From: CAZGWJ01 sp964529445
Lineage (GTDB): Bacteria; Oederibacteriota; Muellerivitia; Muellerivitales; Muellerivitaceae
Direction of reading: 5' to 3'
Assembly (NCBI GenBank): GCA_964529445.1
Contig: CAZGWJ010000003.1
Coordinates: 15,672 to 79,671 of the forward strand
DNA length: 64,000 bases
Below, one piece after another: positions 31,695 through 40,075 of the stretch. The notes beneath the pieces are model-generated. The model ran no database searches. It was given only the letters and a program-made list of their open reading frames with translations, and was not told the DNA's origin. Within the stretch, counting starts at the first letter, position 1. Every line of letters starts with the position of its first letter. A program made the translations under genes and the position numbers.

Positions 31695-34483
31695 CACTTT
31701 ACCTTGAAGACCTTCATCACTTCATCACCTAGGTGGTTAATGACTTTAACAGCAATACGTCCCGATTTCGGCTTTTCGAATGGCCTGGACGTATCGCTAT
31801 GTAACGTCTCCCAGGCCTCCTTGTTGATCTCCGCTTTCAAGGTGGTTTTCAGGGAGCTATAGGGATCATTAGCACCCAAAAAGTATGCATGTCGTACGAA
31901 AAAGCTTTCTTCATTGTAATCAGTATCGATGAACCAACACGCAATGCCGTCAGCACCATTACTCTCCACTTCCCCAGTACTAGGATGAAACACATCCACA
32001 CCTTTGATCTTCACCTGCACCCTTCCATCCTTTGTTGACAACAGATCGATATCCGGCTCACCAAATATGACAAATAGGTTGCCCTTGCCAGTATTTTTAA
32101 GATCCTCCGACATATGAAGGTCCGCATTCATCCTGGCCTTGAGAACCGGGATTCTACCAAGCTTGTTAAACTCGGTTGCATGAGCCTCATAATTGAACGC
32201 ACACGTAATGAGGACATCAAAATCAGCATCTCCCGCCTCTTTAGCCGCCTCAACCAGGTCGGCCCGCAGAACTGTTCCAAATTCCGGGCCAATAAAAACA
32301 GCGGCGCGCCTCTCCTTTTCGCCCTCCATATATCGCCCTTCAGCACAGATAAATGATCCCGGCCATGGAGTTAGGGCAGTAAACGTAATTTTATCTTCCT
32401 TGTGAGCCTGCTGAACGCCAGCCACCTTCAAATTTTCCAATATCATTTGAACAAAGGTCTGCTTCTCACTATATTCAGCAGCCTTTTCAGATGCCTGATC
32501 AATCAATTCGTCATTTTCATCAACACCCAGCATCCTATGTGGCGAAAGACTCTCGACTGTAAATGGCCCGGCGACACGCACCTTGTTCTTATCCTCAAAT
32601 GGCTTGTCATATAGATATTCATATTCCGCCTTTGAAGCGATTGATGCATCAATTTCTTTCTGCCGCGCAATTCTATTTTCCCACCACTCAGCATGATATT
32701 TCTTCGCATTTGCATTCCATTTCGGATCTACATCACGAGATATTTCCCACTCTTGCAACTTATCTCTCACTTCATTATTCAATCGTTCACGCAGCGGTTC
32801 TAATACCTTTTGCCACTTATCCCAAATGACGTCGATTTCAGCATTATTAGCTATTGATTTGAGCGTTATGTGCGGTACGCGTTCATAAACAAATCCATGC
32901 CGTATATCACCAATCGTAGGTTTTGTACTGGGCGCGGTTCGTGTTAGCTCACTTTCTTTGAGTTGCCCTTCGTGCGAATCGGAGAGAAGGTAATATGGAT
33001 ATCTCGCGCCCATAACACGCGTCCGAGCCAATGCAAGTGCTACACGAGAAGTGTCTATTGTTATCCATCTTCTTCCCCATTGTTCAGAGATATACGCTGT
33101 TGTTCCTGATCCACAAGTGGGATCAAGAACAAGGTCTCCTGGATCCGTTGTCATAAGAATACAACGTTGTATAACTTCCGGTAGTGTTTGAACAACGTAT
33201 ATCTTGTCCGATGTAAAACCGGATACACCCGTATCTAACCATGTAGCATTAATTGGTTTAACTGAGTAATCATCGAAATATCTCTTATAGCTAACAGTTT
33301 GTCCGCTAGTAATTAAACGCATTGCTCGTCTCAAACGTTGCATTCCCAAAGGATAGCTGGCCTTCCAATGGGCGTTTTTTGCCGGAATATATGTACGGCC
33401 ATTGATCTCCAGTGGCGTTTCAGTACCCGTCGAACCTTGACCCGTCGCATCGCCATAACGCCATATACGTACGCCCGAAGGTATTTGCTCAACACCACTC
33501 TGTTGTCCGCTTGACATTACCGTCGTAATATACTTTCCATCTTCGAGCATTCGGTAATTGTTATCTTCAACATAACTTTTCGTTGTGTACAAGTTACGTA
33601 TTTTTGTGCTCGATGTACTTTTTGAATACCAAAGTATATTATCCCCTATTCTGCTCAACCCTTTTGTGGCGAACCCACCTGTTGTTCTGTATAGAATTGT
33701 AGAAATATAATTGTCCTCCCCAAACACTTCGTCCATTAAAGCGCGTATGCGATGTATATTCTCATCCCCAATTTGCACAAACACTGAACCCGTTTCAGTT
33801 AGCAAATCTAAAGCAATAGTTAAGCGATCCCGCAAATAAGTTAAATAACTATGAATATTATCTCTCCACGTATCGCGGAATGCCTTAACCTGCTCAGGTT
33901 CACGCGTAATGTGGCCCGCATTTCCATCTTTCACATCGCGGCTTGTAGTACTCCACTGAAAATTGCTGTTAAACTTAATACCATACGGGGGATCAATGTA
34001 AATACACTGCACCTTTCCTCGCAACCCCTCTCTTTCGCACATACTTGCCATTACCTGCAAGGAATCACCCAAAATCATACGATTAGACCAATTCTGATCG
34101 TGCTGGTAAAATTCCGTTTTATCAACGCCCTTAGGAATCCCGTTAAAATCAGCAAACAAATCAGGTGTATATTCTCCCGCCTCATGTTCGCTTTCCCGCG
34201 TTTGGCGCAACAAGTCATCAATGAGTGCCTTAGGATGAACCTTCTCTTGAATATACAGGGGCGGTACATTAACTACCAAATCACTCCAATTCTGAACATC
34301 TTTTCCTCGCCATACCAATTGTGGATCCAAATCACGATTACGCCTCACATAGGCCTTTTGAAAAGGCGTCTGATCCTTGTTCTCTAATATCGATTGATAT
34401 TCAGCTGTCGGTATGTTTTTACGCTTGGCCTCATCGTGTTTAATGGCCTCTACCGACTTGCCCGAGCTTTTCTTCTTGGCCAT
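31694..34483 (-). CDS. Type III-like (Mod) adenine DNA methyltransferase
   Basis: A 929-residue site-specific methyltransferase with beta-class motif order: catalytic QCIYIDPPYGIKFNSNFQW near 170, then TGSVFVQIGDENIHRIRALM and EVFGEDNYISTILYR, and the AdoMet motif VLDPTCGSGTTAYISEQWG near 460. The last 350 residues form a large extra region that ends in a domain mentioning FGEPDIDLL and IACWFIDTDYNEESFFVRHA. It starts one base after the stop of the Res-like gene and is coupled to the RelE-helicase gene. Together they look like a restriction-modification core. The recognition sequence cannot be predicted. Confidence 0.85.
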   Translation of the reverse strand: MAKKKSSGKSVEAIKHDEAKRKNIPTAEYQSILENKDQTPFQKAYVRRNRDLDPQLVWRGKDVQNWSDLVVNVPPLYIQEKVHPKALIDDLLRQTRESEHEAGEYTPDLFADFNGIPKGVDKTEFYQHDQNWSNRMILGDSLQVMASMCEREGLRGKVQCIYIDPPYGIKFNSNFQWSTTSRDVKDGNAGHITREPEQVKAFRDTWRDNIHSYLTYLRDRLTIALDLLTETGSVFVQIGDENIHRIRALMDEVFGEDNYISTILYRTTGGFATKGLSRIGDNILWYSKSTSSTKIRNLYTTKSYVEDNNYRMLEDGKYITTVMSSGQQSGVEQIPSGVRIWRYGDATGQGSTGTETPLEINGRTYIPAKNAHWKASYPLGMQRLRRAMRLITSGQTVSYKRYFDDYSVKPINATWLDTGVSGFTSDKIYVVQTLPEVIQRCILMTTDPGDLVLDPTCGSGTTAYISEQWGRRWITIDTSRVALALARTRVMGARYPYYLLSDSHEGQLKESELTRTAPSTKPTIGDIRHGFVYERVPHITLKSIANNAEIDVIWDKWQKVLEPLRERLNNEVRDKLQEWEISRDVDPKWNANAKKYHAEWWENRIARQKEIDASIASKAEYEYLYDKPFEDKNKVRVAGPFTVESLSPHRMLGVDENDELIDQASEKAAEYSEKQTFVQMILENLKVAGVQQAHKEDKITFTALTPWPGSFICAEGRYMEGEKERRAAVFIGPEFGTVLRADLVEAAKEAGDADFDVLITCAFNYEAHATEFNKLGRIPVLKARMNADLHMSEDLKNTGKGNLFVIFGEPDIDLLSTKDGRVQVKIKGVDVFHPSTGEVESNGADGIACWFIDTDYNEESFFVRHAYFLGANDPYSSLKTTLKAEINKEAWETLHSDTSRPFEKPKSGRIAVKVINHLGDEVMKVFKVK

Positions 34484-34484
34484 T

Positions 34485-37400
34485 TCACAATCCTCGTTGC
34501 GTTGTATTGGCGTTTGTCTGCTCTAGCATTTTTCCAAACAACCCTTCAACTTTTGCTTTGAAATCAGCTTCAATTTGATAAACCTCAGTTAATTCAGCGA
34601 AAGCCCATCTCCCATATCTTTTTGTATAGTTCACGCCAGGTACCCAGTAATTCTCCATGGTGGCCTTCTTGTCCTTCGCGTCTTCTCCTCGATATCCCTT
34701 AATCTCAACCACGAGATTTAGTAAATCATCGTCTCCATGACCGTCATCCACATGCACTATGAAATCCGGCCGGTATTTGCGCGTTTCCGAACCATAACGA
34801 TACGGAACTTCAAATCCCAGACTATGATTCTTCACATAGGACTTAACTCGAGGGTGATTTTCCGCAACGCGACAGAATTCACCCTCCCAGTCACTATCCA
34901 ATATGACCCAGTTGATATGGCACTTACGACTATCCGTTTCCCAGCGATTTGTCTTCGTCGTGAAGAAATTAACATGGATACTGGAACCAACAGGATTATA
35001 TGGATCAAGCACAACAGTAATTGGCCGTTCACCCACGAAAGCTCGTGTAATGGCTGCCGTGATCCGCTCACATGCCATATCTGCCAACATCTTGTAGCGC
35101 AGTTGGGCGGGAAATGTACCGCCCCTACAAACCAAGCATTCCTCAAGCCATTGCCTGGCAATACGCTTTAATTGCCCGAAGTGCTGAAGCTGCGGCTCAC
35201 CACCGGGATCTCGCCACTTGGTCAATACCAGATGTGACACAAGTTCGTATAGTATTTGCGACGGACGCACATCTCCGGTATGCACCAAGTTCAAATCGGT
35301 TCTCTCGCCAATAATCCCGGAATTCTGTGTCTCTGTGGCTCCCACAAGATCAGGCGTTAAAACCAGCTTAGAATCTTCGTTGAATTTGGCCTGTAACTTT
35401 TCTTCAGGGAGTTCCACGCGATACCCAACAACCCTAGGGAATTTGATTTCCAAAGCGTCCCTCTCGGGACTAATGGCCTGGACATGGATCGTTTCCCTCG
35501 GTGCTTGCGGCGGTGCCACAACCGGCTTAGCCGTGAAATCGAAAGGAATGCCAAGAATATCGGCGTACTCCACACTGAATAAGCCCTTATTGGGGCCATC
35601 CGTATTCAGATCATATGATTGGCGACGCAATGCCCGCCCGATAACCTGCTCGCAAAGAAGTTGTGTGCCAAAAGCCCTGACACCGAGTACATGGGTAACA
35701 GTGCTTGCATCCCACCCCTCGGTGAGCATTGAAACCGAGACCACACAACGGATCGAACCACCTAATCTTCCCTCTTTACCGACCGTATTCATTGCCTCGC
35801 GGAGAAGTTCTTGATCTGTGATGTTCTCCGCCTGCTTCGGATCACCTGTCCGCTCGATGATCTCTCTTCTGAACCTCTCTATTTCTTCCGCCGCCATCTT
35901 GTGGAAATTGTCATCCAACACTTCGCCAGACTCCAATTGTTCGCTATCAACTAAGAGAGTATTTGGGCGGGCATACGGGTTTCCGTTATCATCAAAATTG
36001 CGGAACAAAGCCAAACGCCCGTTATTAAACGACTTGGAACTGTCTTCATTCTCCTTATAAAAACCCGATATGTAGTCATATACCAGTTTTGAGGTGGATG
36101 TGTTGTTGCAAACCACGATGAAACAAGGCGGAACCCTGATGCCGGCCTTCTGCCACAGATCGTACGTCTTCTCGTAATGCCCATAGAGGGCTTCAAGTGC
36201 AGTTTGCAACTGCGGTGGAATACTCAACGGATCCAACGAACCAGCGTTTCCCCTCCCTTTCTTCGGCATTTTCTTGCCTATGTGCTCCCACAGATTTCGA
36301 AACATAGGCATCTCGCTGCCCGGAATATTGTCGGCCACAGGCACTCTCGGCAATTTAACAATGCCACACTCAATGGCATCCATCAGCGAAAAATCCGTCA
36401 TCGTCCAAGGAAAAAGTGTTCCCTCGGCATAGCCAGATCCTCTTAAGAAGAAAGGCGTAGCCGACAGATCAAATATCTGAGAAATCCCCAGCTTTCTTTT
36501 TACGATCTCAAGGCCATTGATCCATACCCGAGCGGCTTCGTTATTTTTCTCAGCCTCTTTCTTATCATCAGCCACCAATTCTTCATCGGATTCAGCCTCT
36601 GGTTTTTCACGATAGCAGTGATGCGCTTCGTCATTTAAAACGACAACGTTCTTCATCCCCATCAATTCCGGCATCACCCTTTGCAACATTTGACCTTCGG
36701 TTTCAAGAGTATTCAGCTCCTCACCCCGGCCTTGCAAAAGGGAACGCCCACCCTTGGACAGTTCAATTCGCTCCTTGAGGTTCAATGCGTGGTAGTTGGT
36801 TATGACGATCTTCGCTTTTTTCAAATCATCCAGCATATCCATGGGGACTAATTCACGCTTGGCGTAATAGGCATCCGGATCATTAGGCTGGAGAACTCGC
36901 AGCCGGTCTTTAATGGTCAGCCCAGGTGAAACGATCAGAAAGCCGGTTGTGAATTTATGACTCTGTGGCCGACGTACAGCATTGATAGTTTGCCACGCTA
37001 TCAACATAGCCATAACCGTAGTTTTGCCTGCACCGGTTGCCAGTTTTAGAGCAAGACGCATGAGTTCTGGATTGGCTTCACGGTTCGCATCAACCAAATG
37101 CTCCGTGAATATCTTGCCCTCTTTACCTAATTGTGGGGCTACTTCCGTCAACCATATGGCGGTTTCAACCGCTTCGATCTGACAGAAGAAAGGGCGTATG
37201 CCCGTATAGGGATAATGTCGCCAATGTTCAAGCAAACGCGCTGTCTCTGGCGATACACGCCAATAGTTGGAATTAGGCAGCTTTCTCCATTTATCCACCT
37301 CTTGGCGCAGTTGATTGATGATCGGCGTAGGATCGTACTGCTGTAACTCTGTGGAGAGACCTCTACCTTCATCAAATATGATTTGTGCTTGTTCCGTCGT

Positions 37401-37565
37401 ATCCCTTTGGCGTCTAGCCTTTGGGACCGGCACAATGAATTTGGCCGGTCTGCGAGATTCCATTATCGTTTGGGTAGGCTGGCCCTCGGAATCCAATTCC
37501 CAATGCCTGGCGGGATATTCATAAGGTGAGTTTAAAATCGGCCGCTCAAAGAATGCTTCAGGCAT
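34485..37565 (-). CDS. Type III Res-like restriction endonuclease (BPTD_3080-type)
   Basis: A 1026-residue DEAD/DEAH-box helicase and nuclease. Motifs: KLATGAGKTTVMAMLIAW near 180, VVLNDEAHHCYRE, FDLSATPFFLRGSGY, SMLTEGWDASTVTHVLGVR and EQVIGRALRRQSYD, as in type III Res subunits. The C-terminal nuclease has RYGSETRKYRPDFIVHVDDG ... LNLVVEIKGYR, a clear PD-(D/E)XK core. The ATG at 37565 is preferred over an in-frame TTG 15 bases earlier. It is the first gene of the eight-gene minus-strand cassette. The resemblance to the RefSeq family called BPTD_3080 restriction endonuclease is from memory. Confidence 0.85.
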   Translation of the reverse strand: MPEAFFERPILNSPYEYPARHWELDSEGQPTQTIMESRRPAKFIVPVPKARRQRDTTEQAQIIFDEGRGLSTELQQYDPTPIINQLRQEVDKWRKLPNSNYWRVSPETARLLEHWRHYPYTGIRPFFCQIEAVETAIWLTEVAPQLGKEGKIFTEHLVDANREANPELMRLALKLATGAGKTTVMAMLIAWQTINAVRRPQSHKFTTGFLIVSPGLTIKDRLRVLQPNDPDAYYAKRELVPMDMLDDLKKAKIVITNYHALNLKERIELSKGGRSLLQGRGEELNTLETEGQMLQRVMPELMGMKNVVVLNDEAHHCYREKPEAESDEELVADDKKEAEKNNEAARVWINGLEIVKRKLGISQIFDLSATPFFLRGSGYAEGTLFPWTMTDFSLMDAIECGIVKLPRVPVADNIPGSEMPMFRNLWEHIGKKMPKKGRGNAGSLDPLSIPPQLQTALEALYGHYEKTYDLWQKAGIRVPPCFIVVCNNTSTSKLVYDYISGFYKENEDSSKSFNNGRLALFRNFDDNGNPYARPNTLLVDSEQLESGEVLDDNFHKMAAEEIERFRREIIERTGDPKQAENITDQELLREAMNTVGKEGRLGGSIRCVVSVSMLTEGWDASTVTHVLGVRAFGTQLLCEQVIGRALRRQSYDLNTDGPNKGLFSVEYADILGIPFDFTAKPVVAPPQAPRETIHVQAISPERDALEIKFPRVVGYRVELPEEKLQAKFNEDSKLVLTPDLVGATETQNSGIIGERTDLNLVHTGDVRPSQILYELVSHLVLTKWRDPGGEPQLQHFGQLKRIARQWLEECLVCRGGTFPAQLRYKMLADMACERITAAITRAFVGERPITVVLDPYNPVGSSIHVNFFTTKTNRWETDSRKCHINWVILDSDWEGEFCRVAENHPRVKSYVKNHSLGFEVPYRYGSETRKYRPDFIVHVDDGHGDDDLLNLVVEIKGYRGEDAKDKKATMENYWVPGVNYTKRYGRWAFAELTEVYQIEADFKAKVEGLFGKMLEQTNANTTQRGL

Positions 37566-37698
37566 CGTTTTCAGCCCCAATCTTCTTGAATCTCAAAGCT
37601 ATCTCCCACCTCATTTTTTCGACAGGATAAACAGATTACTACCGCCCACGTACACGGACAACCACGAAGTGGCAATCACAGAACATTTTGCAGGTATT

Positions 37699-38073
37699 CT
37701 ACTGATCGAATACCTCCACAAAGTGTTTGGAAACTAATATCTTTGAAAACAAAGCATACCGTGGTCCGATAATCATGCCTTTCACACCATTAAGTGGCTC
37801 CTTGTTGCTGATGGGACCTATGGTGTTGGGTTCGCCCTTATATGTGACAACCCATTTCTTGGGGCCATTCGAATTTTCGATCTTTGCAATAGTCGCCCAA
37901 TGGGTTAACGAAGAAACCGGCGCCGACTGATATATCGCAATGTACTTAAGTTGTGGCGCGATCTGAGGATTGACGCTTATGCCATACCAGCACTTTTCGC
38001 CGATAAATACTTTATTGAAATTCTCTACCTTCGCAGGAACAACAATGGTATCCCAATGTGGATTGATGACCAT
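37699..38073 (-). CDS. Small conserved protein, possibly PUA/EVE-like
   Basis: A 124-residue protein, good ribosome binding site (GAGAGGG). It is beta-rich with WDTIVVPAKVENFNKVF, CWYGISVNPQ, KYIAIYQSAPVSSLTHWATI and the MIIGPRYALFSKILVSK segment. I recall similar small proteins next to restriction genes and the strand pattern suggests a PUA/EVE/ASCH-type modified-base reader, but this is weak evidence. It lies 134 bases upstream of the Res-like gene on the same strand and may be part of that system. Confidence 0.5.
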   Translation of the reverse strand: MVINPHWDTIVVPAKVENFNKVFIGEKCWYGISVNPQIAPQLKYIAIYQSAPVSSLTHWATIAKIENSNGPKKWVVTYKGEPNTIGPISNKEPLNGVKGMIIGPRYALFSKILVSKHFVEVFDQ

Positions 38074-38203
38074 TGCTTCCCTCTCGCGCTCAATGATCTA
38101 GATGGTTTAAATTATAGTCATCCGCCTTGCCAAGACCCACGAAAAATGACCGTTCGAAGGCATATTTCTGTAATATATACTTATCATTTCTGAAGGGTCG
38201 TTC

Positions 38204-38383
38204 ATGGCAAAGCATGCAAATAAAGATCCTCACGCGGTTGCTCTAGGACGTCGTGGTGGCCTAAAGGGTGGCCCTGCACGAGCCGCCAAAATGACAGCCG
38301 CTGAGCGTAAAAAGAGTGCCCAAAACGCCGTTAATGCCAGATGGGCTAAGTATCGAGAGTTGAATAAGCACCAAAACAAATAA
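38204..38383 (+). CDS. Small basic GGLKGG-type protein
   Basis: A 59-residue protein with AAGGG upstream of the ATG. Sequence features: ALGRRGGLKGGPARAAKM, then TAAERKKSAQNAVNARW. The GRRGGLKGG...ARW pattern occurs in many short, highly basic bacterial proteins that probably bind nucleic acid. It is transcribed divergently from the restriction-associated small gene and precedes the excisionase gene. Confidence 0.65.
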   Translation: MAKHANKDPHAVALGRRGGLKGGPARAAKMTAAERKKSAQNAVNARWAKYRELNKHQNK

Positions 38384-38411
38384 TCTCCTTTTTCGTTCGG
38401 ATATATTCATC

Positions 38412-38441
38412 TTGACTTATACGTGAGCGCTCTCGTATAAT
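38412..38441 (+). promoter_or_regulatory. Promoter of the excisionase-integrase genes
   Basis: TTGACT, an 18-base spacer and TATAAT, 65 bases before the ATG at 38507. Strong match to the sigma70 consensus. The spacer is almost entirely occupied by a palindrome. Confidence 0.7.
38419..38438. promoter_or_regulatory. 20-bp near-perfect palindromic operator
   Basis: ATACG-T-GAGCGCTC-T-CGTAT: all but one base pair of the two 10-base half-sites are symmetric. It fills the gap between -35 and -10, so a dimeric regulator bound here would block transcription of the excisionase and integrase. Confidence 0.6.
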
Positions 38442-38506
38442 CTTCCCACGGTACGCTTTCCTAATACCCACGCCTTCATCAATAAAACTTTCTTTCGGAG
38501 GGCTTA

Positions 38507-38758
38507 ATGGATAACGCTAATAACTGTGGTAGATACTTGAACATTCGGGAGGCATCGTCATTTCTCGGGATCGCCTCAGGCACTCTTTACCAGTGGGTCT
38601 GTAAAGCTCCTGGCCTTGCCGACCCCATACCCTTCGTCAAGTTCAGTGCCCGCTGCCTTCGCTTCCCTTTCAACGATCTTGTTGCCTGGTCCGAACGCCG
38701 CCGTTCAGGCCCCATGCATCCCACCACAACCAATAAGCGTTTTCGCGTTCCGGCATAG
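38507..38758 (+). CDS. Excisionase/AlpA-like helix-turn-helix protein
   Basis: An 83-residue protein with CGGAGGG before its ATG. It has a MerR/AlpA-type winged helix: YLNIREASSFLGIASGTLYQ then WVCKAPGLADPIPFVKFS and LRFPFNDLVAWSERRR. Such proteins direct excision or regulate the adjacent integrase. It lies 37 bases before the integrase gene under a shared promoter. Confidence 0.75.
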   Translation: MDNANNCGRYLNIREASSFLGIASGTLYQWVCKAPGLADPIPFVKFSARCLRFPFNDLVAWSERRRSGPMHPTTTNKRFRVPA

Positions 38759-38795
38759 GTCATCCTCTTCTCGGCTGATATCACGAGGCATTTCA

Positions 38796-39962
38796 GTGGC
38801 CACTTTAAGCATCAAACCCGATCACAGACGTGGCGGTTTTGCCGCCTATCTTGTGACGTCCCTCACCAGGGACGGTAGGCGCTTACGCCAGTGGGTCAGC
38901 CTTGGCCATTTCTTGACCAAGCGGGATGCCGAGCGGGAATTCAGGAGGGTCGAGGAACAATTCAACCGTGAGCAGATACGTCTGATTCACGAGCAAAAAG
39001 ACTACACAAGCGCGATCCCAACGCTTACCGATTATGTGCCTACCTATCTACAACAAGCCGAGGGGATACGCCTTAATTCCTCACAGGGCACCACTCGATA
39101 TCGCTTTGCCCTAAACAATATCTGTCGATACCTGGGTGACATCAAACTCCATGAGCTCTCACCTGCCCATATTGACCGCTATGTCGCTGCCCGGCGTAAG
39201 GAATCCACCCCCAGGGGTCCCATCAGTCCCAAGACCGTCATCAATGAGCTGGTTCAGTTATCAAGCCTATGTACCTGGGCCATTCGCCAAGGGGTCATCA
39301 AGGAACATCCCTTTCGGACACCCCAGCATCCCCTATGCTCATATTTCCCCAAGGTCGAGAAGAAACCCAAGACCTACCTGACCTTCGAGGAACAGGTAGT
39401 ACTCCTCAATACCGCCAAGCCAAGCCCCTATGCCTTTTGCGTCGTTTCCCTACTCCTTCACCTGGGTATCAGGCGTGGTGAACTGATCAACCTAAGGCTA
39501 GCCGATGTGGACCTGAGCCGCCGCCAGATCACCGTGAGGGCCGATAAGACGAACGATTTCCGCATCCTACCCATCCATACCAACCTTGTACCGATCCTCG
39601 AAAAGATGCGCGTTTTTCGGCCTACCCGTGGCGGCTGGTATCCACGAGACGAACGTCATTGGGAATATCTGCTTTGTGATGACCAGGGCGGGAAGTTGGA
39701 GCAGATGGGCAAATCGTTCTTGAAGCGTCTAGCCCTAAAGGCGGGTATCGCCAAGCATCTTACGCCCCACGTTTTTAGACATACGTTTATATCGAACCTT
39801 CGGGCATCGGGGTTTTCCTCATACGAGATCCAATCACTTACAGGTCACAGGAATGTATCGACTTTAGAGGGGTATGGCGTCAATGCGCCAAAAGGTCTGG
39901 ATGTCAAAATTGGCTCTGCTTTTCCTTTTCATTCGCTTAGCACCACAAACACGTCCGTATAA
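38796..39962 (+). CDS. int: Tyrosine recombinase (integrase)
   Basis: A 388-residue phage-type integrase. An N-terminal arm-type domain (MATLSIKPDHRRGGFAAYLV) is followed by a SAM-like core-binding domain at about 65-165 and the catalytic domain. Active-site residues: Arg in LLHLGIRRGELINLRLADV, Lys in RADKTNDFR, HVFRHTF (His and Arg), GHRN (His), and the Tyr of EGYGV. The GTG start has CGAGG eight bases upstream; a longer frame overlaps the excisionase gene and is rejected. It points towards the tRNA-Gly gene 3 kb away, the likely integration site. Confidence 0.85.
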   Translation: MATLSIKPDHRRGGFAAYLVTSLTRDGRRLRQWVSLGHFLTKRDAEREFRRVEEQFNREQIRLIHEQKDYTSAIPTLTDYVPTYLQQAEGIRLNSSQGTTRYRFALNNICRYLGDIKLHELSPAHIDRYVAARRKESTPRGPISPKTVINELVQLSSLCTWAIRQGVIKEHPFRTPQHPLCSYFPKVEKKPKTYLTFEEQVVLLNTAKPSPYAFCVVSLLLHLGIRRGELINLRLADVDLSRRQITVRADKTNDFRILPIHTNLVPILEKMRVFRPTRGGWYPRDERHWEYLLCDDQGGKLEQMGKSFLKRLALKAGIAKHLTPHVFRHTFISNLRASGFSSYEIQSLTGHRNVSTLEGYGVNAPKGLDVKIGSAFPFHSLSTTNTSV

Positions 39963-40075
39963 TAAGCACCATTCTCATCAAACCAAAAACTCTATCAAAA
40001 GACCGTTTTCATCCCTAATCTCATCAACCTGAACCTCCGCATTCTAAGCATGTGCAATTCATGTAATATATTTCT

